Source of the DNA: Candidatus Cloacimonadota bacterium
GTDB taxonomy: Bacteria > Cloacimonadota > Cloacimonadia > Cloacimonadales > TCS61
Length of the DNA: 6,095 bases
Reading direction: 5' to 3'
Assembly: GCA_014382915.1 (NCBI GenBank)
Contig: JACNIV010000009.1
Span: 1,952 to 8,046, forward strand
The position numbers and the translations under genes were made by a program. Under the pieces are notes generated by a model that made no database searches, had not been told where the DNA came from, and saw nothing but the letters and a program-made list of their open reading frames with translations. Within the stretch, counting starts at the first letter, position 1. Each line of letters starts with the position of its first letter. Of the stretch, positions 1 through 5,671 are shown in pieces.

Positions 1-1765
1 GAATGGAAACAGAACCGATCTCTTTCATGCGTTTTTTGCCTTCTTTCTGTTTTTCAAGAAGCTTTTTCTTTCGGGTAATATCACCACCGTAACATTTGGC
101 GGTAACGTTCTTGCGCATTGCTGTAATTGTACTGCGAGCGATGATCTTGGCACCAATACTTGCCTGCAGAGCTATTTTAAAGAGATGTCTGGGAATAACA
201 TCTTTCAATTTATCGGTAACGCTTTTCCCCCATTGGTAGGCTTTATTCTCATGGCAGATGAAAGACATGGCATCCACCCTCTCGCTGTTTATCAGAATAT
301 CCACTTTCACTACATTGGACTTCCGGTTTTCTTTGAAGGAATAATCCAGCGATGCATAACCTTTACTCACGGATTTCAGTTTATCATAAAAATCGAAGAT
401 GATCTCGATGAGCGGCATTTCATAATGAATGGAAAGACGTTTTTCGTCTATGTACTGCATATCTTTTTGATTTCCGCGTCGTTCCTGCACCAGTTTCATA
501 ATATTTCCCACGAACTCTGTAGGAACGATGATCTCCACATCCATCACCGGTTCTTCTATAGATTCGATATGTGCGGGATCGGGCATCTCCGCCGGATTAT
601 AAATAACCAATTTACTGCCATTGTTCAGATTGATAATAAATCTTACACTTGGTGTAGTTGTAATTATCGGTACATTATATTCCCGAAAAAGGCGTTCTTT
701 AACTATTTCCAGGTGAAGCATTCCCAGAAAGCCGCAGCGGAATCCGAAACCCAGTGCCAGGGAACTTTCCGGTTCATAAGTGAGTGCTGCATCATTAAGT
801 TTGAGTTTTCCCAGACTATCCCGCAGGTCTTCATGATCTTCTTTTGCCAGCGGGAAAACACCGCTGTACACCATCGGCTTGGGTTCTTCGAACCCAGGCA
901 GAGATTCTTTACATCCACCTTTTGCTGTGGTTATGGTATCTCCCACCCGTGCATCTGCAACTTCTTTAATATTGGCAATGATATAACCTACCTCACCAGC
1001 AGTAAGTTCATCTGTTTCCTCTTTTTTCAAACCCAGGTAGCCTATCTCTTCTATGTAAAATTCTTTCCTGGTAGAAAAAAACTTTATCATTTCACCCTTT
1101 TTCAGTTTGCCGTCAAACATACGGATAAGCACTATCACGCCGCGGTATGTGTCAAAGTAGGAGTCAAAAATCAGTGCTTTTGCCGGCAGATCGATATTGC
1201 CGGTGGGAGCAGGAATATTCTCGGCGATCCCTTTCAAAAGTTCCTCTACTCCTGTTCCTTCTTTTGCGCTTATCCTGAAAATATGTTCCCTGTCTATCCC
1301 GATGTTTTCTACAATGTCGTGCTCTGTACCTTCCACATCTGCTTTGATGAGATCGATCTTATTTACTATCGGAATTATTTCCAATTCGTTTTCCATTGCC
1401 AGGTAGAGGTTGCTCATCGTTTGAGCTTCAATTCCCTGTGAGGCATCCACCAGCAGCAGTGCACCGTCACAGGAAGCAAGACTGCGGGAAACTTCATAAG
1501 AAAAATCAACGTGCCCGGGCGTATCGATCAGGTTAAAAATATATGTTTTATCATTGTACTTGTATTCCATACGGATCGCATGAGATTTAATGGTAATCCC
1601 GCGTTCCCGTTCCAGGTCCATATCATCCAGTACCAGTTCATCATGTGCACCTTTATCGATGACATGGGTAACTTCCAGCAGCCTGTCCGCCAATGTGGAT
1701 TTGCCATGATCTATATGTGCGATTATGCAGAAATTCCTGATCAATTCCCTGTTTACATTTCCCAT
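1..1765 (-). CDS. lepA: Elongation factor 4 (LepA), ribosome back-translocating GTPase; 3' end cut by window edge
   Basis: Translating the minus strand from the ATG at 1765 gives 588 uninterrupted residues that read as LepA. LepA is a ribosome-associated translational GTPase of the cytosol that acts on stalled or mis-translocated ribosomes. The GTPase domain shows the P loop AHIDHGKST (residues 16-24), switch I ERERGITIKSHAIRM (52-66), DTPGH (81-85), NKID (135-138) and SAK (166-168). EF-G-like domains follow, then the LepA-specific C-terminal domain (GKSVTDKLKDVIPRHLF, ALQASIGAKIIARSTI, NVTAKCYGGDITRKKKLLEK). The family is about 600 residues, so only about the last 12 are missing; the visible end is KRMKEIGSVSI. 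A GGAG (minus strand of 1775-1778) lies 9 nt before the ATG and supports the start. The gene is transcribed away from the ferredoxin-EtfA gene. No frameshift or missing G motif was seen. Identification is very secure. Confidence 0.97.
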   Translation of the reverse strand, partial: MGNVNRELIRNFCIIAHIDHGKSTLADRLLEVTHVIDKGAHDELVLDDMDLERERGITIKSHAIRMEYKYNDKTYIFNLIDTPGHVDFSYEVSRSLASCDGALLLVDASQGIEAQTMSNLYLAMENELEIIPIVNKIDLIKADVEGTEHDIVENIGIDREHIFRISAKEGTGVEELLKGIAENIPAPTGNIDLPAKALIFDSYFDTYRGVIVLIRMFDGKLKKGEMIKFFSTRKEFYIEEIGYLGLKKEETDELTAGEVGYIIANIKEVADARVGDTITTAKGGCKESLPGFEEPKPMVYSGVFPLAKEDHEDLRDSLGKLKLNDAALTYEPESSLALGFGFRCGFLGMLHLEIVKERLFREYNVPIITTTPSVRFIINLNNGSKLVIYNPAEMPDPAHIESIEEPVMDVEIIVPTEFVGNIMKLVQERRGNQKDMQYIDEKRLSIHYEMPLIEIIFDFYDKLKSVSKGYASLDYSFKENRKSNVVKVDILINSERVDAMSFICHENKAYQWGKSVTDKLKDVIPRHLFKIALQASIGAKIIARSTITAMRKNVTAKCYGGDITRKKKLLEKQKEGKKRMKEIGSVSI

Positions 1766-1847
1766 TAATTAAATCTCCAAAACACATTTAGTCGGATTCA
1801 AAAACTGGAGTAAAAGGCTTAATGTCAATCTTTTCCTGCAATTAGTT

Positions 1848-1876
1848 ACCATACCAAAAATTTATGCTTGACGCAA
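1848..1876 (-). promoter_or_regulatory. Candidate sigma-70-type promoter for lepA
   Basis: On the minus strand a TTGCGT (1876-1871) is followed after 17 bp by TATGGT (1853-1848). The bases just before the -10 read TGG, which fits an extended -10 (TGn). It would give a leader of roughly 75 nt ahead of the lepA ATG. The -35 matches the consensus only in TTG. A better -35-like TTGACA at 1828-1823 (minus) has no credible -10 at the right distance. This is pattern matching only, in an organism whose promoter consensus is unknown. Confidence 0.33.
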
Positions 1877-1895
1877 ACAGGAATATTTTTAAGTT
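1868..1895 (+). promoter_or_regulatory. Weak candidate promoter for the etfA operon
   Basis: A TTGACG at 1868-1873 matches five of six -35 consensus bases and lies about 55 bp ahead of the ferredoxin-EtfA start. The -10 is poor: TAAGTT (1890-1895) has a 16-bp spacer, and TTCTAT (1894-1899) would need 20 bp. The -35 shares bases with the candidate lepA -35 on the other strand. The divergent layout demands a promoter somewhere in 1766-1928, but this exact placement is tentative. Confidence 0.22.
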
Positions 1896-1904
1896 CTATT
1901 CAAA

Positions 1905-1918
1905 TTTCTAGTTAGAAA
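1905..1918. promoter_or_regulatory. 14-bp palindrome overlapping the etfA ribosome binding site
   Basis: TTTCTA-GT-TAGAAA is a perfect inverted repeat with 6-bp arms and a 2-bp centre. Its right arm runs into the AAAGG (1916-1920) that serves as the ribosome binding site 8 nt before the etfA ATG. A dyad here could be an operator for the rightward operon or could mask the binding site in RNA. As RNA it would be a weak, AU-rich stem, so a protein-binding site is the more likely reading if it is functional. AT-rich intergenic DNA also yields such palindromes by chance. Confidence 0.3.
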
Positions 1919-1928
1919 GGCTTGTTAG

Positions 1929-3110
1929 ATGATAGAAGTAATACGTGAGAAATGTAATGGCTGTGAGCTTTGTTTAAAAGCCTGCGCTTACGATGCCATT
2001 GTGATCGTCGATAAGGTAGCAGAGATAGATCTGGATAAATGCCCGCTTTGTGGAGCCTGCGTTAGTGCCTGTCCATTTGAGGCGATCTTCATTCGCAAAT
2101 ACGGTCAGAAAACCCTCGATAGAAAACAATTCAAAAACGTCTGGATTTTTGCTGAACAGAAAAGAGGTGAAATTGCACCGGTGGTTTTTGAGCTTCTGGG
2201 AAAAGGTAAAGAACTTGCACGGCAGAGAGAAAGTGAACTGGTAGCTGTTTTATTCGGGGACCAGATCGAAAATCTATGTAAGGAATTGATCGCTTACGGA
2301 GCTGATAAAGTGATCTATGTGGATGACACTAAGTTAAAAGATTTCCTGGATATTCCGTACACAAACGCCATGACTGAACTCGCCAATAAATATAAGCCTG
2401 AAATCATTCTTTCGGGAGCTTCCGTGCTGGGAAGATCGTTCATTCCCCGTGTTGCTGTGGAACTGCAAACCGGTCTTACTGCCGATTGTACCGGTTTGGA
2501 GATTGATAAAGATACGGGTGGACTGATGCAGACACGTCCTGCTTTCGGTGGAAATATTCTGGCTACCATCGTAACCCCAAACCATCTTCCTCAAATGGCT
2601 ACGGTACGTCATAAAGTGATGGACCCCTTAGAAAAAGATGACAGCCGAACAGGTAAGATCATCAAAGAGGAAATTGATTTCTCTAATTTAAAAGATGACA
2701 CAAAATATCTCGGATTCACAAAAGATGAAACGCAGATGGTAAACCTTACCGAAGCAAATGTAGTTGTTTCGGGCGGCAGAGGATTGAAGAATCAAGAGAA
2801 TTTCGCGCTTTTAAAAGAACTGGCAAAAGCTCTGGGCGGAGGAGTGGGAGCATCCCGGGCAGCCGTGGATGCCGAATGGATAACATATCCGCACCAGGTA
2901 GGTCAAACAGGTAAGACCATTAAACCAACTATCTATATTGCTGTGGGAATCTCCGGTGCTATTCAGCACCTGGCTGGAATGCAGTCAGCAGATTATATTA
3001 TTGCGATAAATAAAGATCCCGACGCTCCCATTTTCAAGGTTGCAGATCTGGGTTTAGTAGGTGATCTTTTCGAGATTTTACCTTTATTGAATAAAAAATT
3101 AAGGCAATAG
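1929..3110 (+). CDS. etfA: Electron transfer flavoprotein alpha subunit with N-terminal two-cluster ferredoxin domain
   Basis: The 393-residue protein starts with a ferredoxin domain carrying two CxxCxxCxxxC sets, C9/C12/C15/C19 and C38/C41/C44/C48, expected to bind two [4Fe-4S] clusters. Only the second set is followed by the usual proline. The ETF alpha N-terminal domain occupies about residues 65-255 and the FAD-binding domain about 275-393. The latter shows VVSGGRGL (279-286), GASRAAVDAEW (307-317), QVGQTGKTIKP (323-333) and GISGAIQHLAGM (340-351), running on to AINKDPDAPIF (359-369). These match the ETF alpha C-terminal signature. ETF alpha/beta pairs carry FAD and pass electrons between dehydrogenases and other carriers. 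Ferredoxin-fused alpha subunits are known from bifurcating complexes such as caffeyl-CoA reductase and lactate dehydrogenase/Etf of Acetobacterium. An in-frame TAG lies directly before the ATG, so translation cannot begin further upstream; AAAGG sits 8 nt ahead. No etfB is adjacent, which is unusual. The physiological role is therefore open. Confidence 0.95.
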   Translation: MIEVIREKCNGCELCLKACAYDAIVIVDKVAEIDLDKCPLCGACVSACPFEAIFIRKYGQKTLDRKQFKNVWIFAEQKRGEIAPVVFELLGKGKELARQRESELVAVLFGDQIENLCKELIAYGADKVIYVDDTKLKDFLDIPYTNAMTELANKYKPEIILSGASVLGRSFIPRVAVELQTGLTADCTGLEIDKDTGGLMQTRPAFGGNILATIVTPNHLPQMATVRHKVMDPLEKDDSRTGKIIKEEIDFSNLKDDTKYLGFTKDETQMVNLTEANVVVSGGRGLKNQENFALLKELAKALGGGVGASRAAVDAEWITYPHQVGQTGKTIKPTIYIAVGISGAIQHLAGMQSADYIIAINKDPDAPIFKVADLGLVGDLFEILPLLNKKLRQ

Positions 3111-3119
3111 TACTTCTCT

Positions 3120-4328
3120 ATGGAAATAAAAGTTAGAGCCTGTGTTCATAATGCTGATAATATCACCAGGAATACTACTTTAAAGCTGAACAGCTCCCTA
3201 TTGAAAGATAAAAATAAAATTTGGGATTGTTCTGACACGATCGCCTATCCCCCGTTCATCAACAGCCACGATCACCTCATTAGCAACTGGTACCCAAAAG
3301 CAGCTTTAAACCACCCCTACCCGAATGTAAACGTGTGGGTAGAAGAGATGAAATCCTCAGATTCCTTCCTGGAAAGAAATAAGGTCTGGATAAATGATGG
3401 TAAATTTGACCTGACTCATGGAACTGCACCTCTCATCATTTCATTGGGAATGTATAAAAATCTTTTTTCAGGATGTGCTGTTGTTCAGGATCACATTCCC
3501 AAACAGAAAAAAGAATATTACAATAATAATCCTATCAACATTATAAAAGAATATACCCAGTGCCATTCTCTTTCCATGGGAAACTGGTGGGGTGGTAAAA
3601 CTGCAGAAGAAGAGTACAGAAATACTGAAGGCAAAATGCCTTTCATAATTCATATTGGTGAAGGAATAGATGAAGTTGCAAAGAAATGTTTCCCCCGTAT
3701 GGAAGAGCTTGACTTGCTGCAACCGAATACGCTTATTATACATGGAATTGTTTTAACCAGAGACCAGATAAAAAAATGCGCTGAAAGCGGAACTTCCATC
3801 TGCTGGTGCCCCGAGTCCAATCTCTTTCTGATCGGTAAAACACTGGATATTGATTCTTGCCTTGAATTTGGAGTTAATGTGGTTTTGGGAACTGATTCGA
3901 CGATGTCTGGCAGCAGGAATATTCTCTATGAAATAAAATTCGCCAAAAAGAACTTCCCACATATTCCCATGAAAGAAATATTCCGCATGATCAGCACTAA
4001 TGCCCGTAAAGCTTTGTTTCTTCAAGACTCTTACGGTGTCCTGGCAAATGAAACTTCCAACCTGCTGCTGCTCAGGATGAAAGACCTGAATCCATTTGAA
4101 AATATTCTTAACACTCTGATGGATGATATTGAACTTTTTGTGCATCAGGGTATTCCGGTTTATGGTAATCTGAAATTCCTGACAGATTTCGATATTGATA
4201 GAAACCAGTATCACTTCTTTAATGTGCATGGTCATAAGAAATTTGTTAAAGGACATCCTGAATTAATCAACACCAAGATCGATTCAATCCTGGGTTACCA
4301 TAAAGATTTTCCTTTTTTTCCATTCTAA
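3120..4328 (+). CDS. Amidohydrolase-superfamily metal-dependent hydrolase/deaminase, substrate unknown
   Basis: The 402-residue protein has the metal and catalytic motifs of a subtype-III amidohydrolase, the ATZ/TRZ-type deaminases and chlorohydrolases. They are HxH in FINSHDHL (H50, H52), HxxE in IIHIGEG (H178, E181), the strand-6 histidine in LIIHG (H208), CPESNLFLIGKT (230-241) and GTDS (D259). GCAVVQDH near 117-124 corresponds to the usual GxTTxxDH strand. The set predicts one divalent metal and hydrolysis or deamination of a ring or C-N bond in the cytosol. No signal peptide or membrane segment is visible. I recognise the superfamily but not the subfamily, so no substrate is named. The gene starts 9 bp after etfA, in the same frame, without a well-placed ribosome binding site (nearest AAGG is 15 nt away). 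It ends with tandem TAA codons (4326-4331). queE follows after 38 bp with no visible terminator. Guanine-type or aminofutalosine-type deaminases are distant alternatives. Confidence 0.88.
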   Translation: MEIKVRACVHNADNITRNTTLKLNSSLLKDKNKIWDCSDTIAYPPFINSHDHLISNWYPKAALNHPYPNVNVWVEEMKSSDSFLERNKVWINDGKFDLTHGTAPLIISLGMYKNLFSGCAVVQDHIPKQKKEYYNNNPINIIKEYTQCHSLSMGNWWGGKTAEEEYRNTEGKMPFIIHIGEGIDEVAKKCFPRMEELDLLQPNTLIIHGIVLTRDQIKKCAESGTSICWCPESNLFLIGKTLDIDSCLEFGVNVVLGTDSTMSGSRNILYEIKFAKKNFPHIPMKEIFRMISTNARKALFLQDSYGVLANETSNLLLLRMKDLNPFENILNTLMDDIELFVHQGIPVYGNLKFLTDFDIDRNQYHFFNVHGHKKFVKGHPELINTKIDSILGYHKDFPFFPF

Positions 4329-4366
4329 TAAATATCCATAAATAGAAGTTAAAGAAAGAGTTTCCA

Positions 4367-5008
4367 ATGTTGAAATTATCGGAGATTTTTTTAAGCATTC
4401 AAGGTGAATCCACTTATGCAGGATTGCCCTGTATTTTTATTCGTCTGGCAGGATGTAATTTACGATGTAAGTATTGCGATACAACTTATAGTTACGAAAC
4501 AAAGTTTGAAAAATACTCTGAAGATATCCTGAAAGAAATTCAACAATACAAACCTATAAAACTTGTAGAGATAACCGGTGGTGAACCTTTAATTCAATCA
4601 GAAATATATGACTTATTGACTATCTTATATGATAATGAATACGAAATTTTACTCGAGACTAACGGCACCATCGACCTGGAAAAAGTACCGGATTACGTTA
4701 CTAAGATCGTCGATGTTAAATGCCCGGGAAGTGGCTTTGAAGATAGTTTTTTAACTGAAAATCTCAAACATATTTCTCTTCAGAAAGATGAAATTAAGTT
4801 TGTTATTTCAGATAGACAGGACTACGATTGGGCAAAGAATTTTATTAAAAAACACGATTTACAAAAATATTTAATTCTCTTTTCACCTGTATTGGAAAAG
4901 CTTGAATCCCAAAAATTAGCAAAATGGATCACTGAGGATAAGTTGCCAGTTAGAATGCAGTTACAATTACATAAATTGATCTGGGGAAAAGATAAAAGGG
5001 GAGTTTAG
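4367..5008 (+). CDS. queE: 7-carboxy-7-deazaguanine synthase (radical SAM, QueE)
   Basis: QueE rearranges 6-carboxytetrahydropterin to 7-carboxy-7-deazaguanine using S-adenosylmethionine and a [4Fe-4S] cluster. This is the ring-contraction step toward queuosine and other 7-deazaguanines. The 213-residue protein opens with the family hallmark LSEIFLSIQGES (residues 4-15). The radical-SAM CxxxCxxC follows (C30, C34, C37 in GCNLRCKYCDT), then ITGGEP (69-74), LLETNGT (95-101), VKCPGSG (117-123), DEIKFVISDR and a QLQLHKLIWG (198-207) ending in RGV. The length suits the compact QueE class. A purine-rich AGAAAGAG ends 6 nt before the ATG. It is the last gene of the rightward unit, and its TAG overlaps the yigZ stop on the other strand by 4 bp. 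No queC, queD or queF is in view. Its base composition is more AT-rich than lepA. The call is secure; whether the product feeds tRNA queuosine is inference. Confidence 0.95.
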   Translation: MLKLSEIFLSIQGESTYAGLPCIFIRLAGCNLRCKYCDTTYSYETKFEKYSEDILKEIQQYKPIKLVEITGGEPLIQSEIYDLLTILYDNEYEILLETNGTIDLEKVPDYVTKIVDVKCPGSGFEDSFLTENLKHISLQKDEIKFVISDRQDYDWAKNFIKKHDLQKYLILFSPVLEKLESQKLAKWITEDKLPVRMQLQLHKLIWGKDKRGV

Positions 5009-5026
5009 GATACGATTATCTTCCCC
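4987..5026 (-). terminator. Candidate intrinsic terminator for yigZ transcripts, embedded in the queE 3' end
   Basis: On the minus strand, GGGGA (5026-5022) pairs with TCCCC (5002-4998). An inner GATA/TATC stem (5020-5017 with 5012-5009) closes a 4-nt loop, with a 5-nt bulge and one mismatch between the two stems. The T-rich run TTTTATCTTTT (4997-4987, minus) follows. On the plus strand the same DNA forms a similar hairpin, GGGGAG with TTCCCC, but is followed only by GCTTTCTCC, so termination in that direction looks weaker. The structure covers both stop codons of the convergent pair, which have no spacer between them. The bulge makes it a modest rather than a textbook terminator. Confidence 0.42.
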
Positions 5027-5604
5027 GCTTTCTCCATTTCCTTCAAATATTTTTCCAGCTTTTCTTTATCGTGATCTTCGATTGAAATTTTCAATTTGAT
5101 CTTATCTGAATATTCGATATCTGAGATAGTTACTCCCATGTTTGTTATCTTATGTTTCAGTATTTCCCCGAAATCGTAAGTTGTAGTAATGTTAAATCCA
5201 ACTGTTTTTACCAGTTTCTTGAGTGGAGATTTTGCAATAGCATTTTCCACGCTTTGACCATACGCATCTATAAGACCGCGAATTCCCAGTTTAGTGCCAC
5301 TAAAATAGCGGGTTACCACTATAGCGACATTGGTCATATTATACTTTTTCAGCGTATTCAACATAGGCTGTCCTGCCGTTCCAGAAGGTTCTCCAGCATC
5401 GGAACTATGAAACGTTTCTCCCTTATCACCCACGATATATGCCCAGCAATTATGATTAGCTGTTTTGTGTTCGGCAGCGATCTTCGAGATGTAATCTTTA
5501 GCTTCCTTCATTGTTCCCACATAATGCAGGTGTGCAATAAAAGTTGAGCGTTTTATCTTCGTTTCTACTTCTCTATCTTTTTCTATGGAAAAAAAATAAT
5601 TCAT
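5005..5604 (-). CDS. yigZ: YigZ/IMPACT family protein (UPF0029 domain plus DUF1949)
   Basis: The 199-residue protein belongs to the YigZ/IMPACT family, relatives of eukaryotic IMPACT (a regulator of GCN2-dependent translation control). The bacterial members have no settled biochemical role. The N-terminal domain shows TKIKRSTFIAHL (15-26), ANHNCWAYIVG (49-59), SDAGEPSGTAGQP (68-80) and VVTRYFSGTKLG (96-107). Most relatives have RYFGG where this has RYFSG. Residues from about 130 to the end fit the ferredoxin-like DUF1949 domain. Length agrees with E. coli YigZ (about 204). The ATG at 5604 was chosen because AAAAGG ends 8 nt upstream and the protein then begins MNYFFSIEK. The ATG at 5607 is equally possible. 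Longer starts (ATG 5628, TTG 5655) lie within a hairpin or its loop and lack a ribosome binding site. It follows the SNF2 helicase gene by 66 bp on the same strand, so co-transcription is likely. Confidence 0.92.
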   Translation of the reverse strand: MNYFFSIEKDREVETKIKRSTFIAHLHYVGTMKEAKDYISKIAAEHKTANHNCWAYIVGDKGETFHSSDAGEPSGTAGQPMLNTLKKYNMTNVAIVVTRYFSGTKLGIRGLIDAYGQSVENAIAKSPLKKLVKTVGFNITTTYDFGEILKHKITNMGVTISDIEYSDKIKLKISIEDHDKEKLEKYLKEMEKAGKIIVS

Positions 5605-5612
5605 CATGCTAA

Positions 5613-5618
5613 CCTTTT
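5613..5618 (-). promoter_or_regulatory. Ribosome binding site that decides the yigZ start
   Basis: AAAAGG on the minus strand (5618-5613) ends 8 nt before the ATG at 5604 and 5 nt before the ATG at 5607. The same AAAGG-plus-8-nt arrangement precedes etfA in this window. That favours 5604, and it makes the more upstream in-frame starts unlikely because they lie ahead of this site. Confidence 0.6.
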
Positions 5619-5623
5619 GTAAA

Positions 5624-5671
5624 ACCATTGCGAAGGTTAAGATAAACCAGTCCAATAACCATTCGCAAGGT
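5624..5671 (-). repeat. Hairpin-forming inverted repeat between the helicase gene and yigZ, also readable as a 34-bp-offset direct repeat
   Basis: Two 16-bp arms (5624-5639 and 5656-5671) are separated by 16 bp. On the minus strand the first arm is ACC-TTGCGAA-T-GGTTA and the second is TAACC-TTCGCAA-T-GGT. They pair over 15 bp with one bulged T in each arm. The first base of the structure is the last base of the helicase stop codon TGA. Each unit is also a rough palindrome, so on the plus strand they align as direct repeats: AACCATTGCGAAGGT at 5623 and AACCATTCGCAAGGT at 5657. A short TTTT at the 3' end of the stem could make it an attenuator or weak terminator. A dispersed intergenic repeat, an operator pair or an mRNA processing hairpin are alternatives. 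Confidence 0.6.

Noticed and set aside
185..1441. A 418-codon open frame on the plus strand
   Set aside because: It lies entirely antisense to lepA, whose minus-strand frame shows every GTPase and LepA-specific motif. The antisense product is rich in F, H, C and I with no recognisable domain, as expected of a shadow frame.
3108..3110. TAG as a reassigned sense codon in this organism
   Set aside because: queE also ends in TAG at the expected family length, and EtfA ends naturally at LNKKLRQ. The data fit the standard code.
3753..4256. A 167-codon open frame on the minus strand within the amidohydrolase
   Set aside because: It is antisense to a gene with clear metal-binding motifs, has no domain features and no convincing ribosome binding site.
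5605..5655. Longer yigZ beginning at the TTG at 5655 or the ATG at 5628
   Set aside because: The extra residues are encoded by the hairpin repeat and its loop and have no match to the family N terminus. The only good ribosome binding site lies downstream of both starts.
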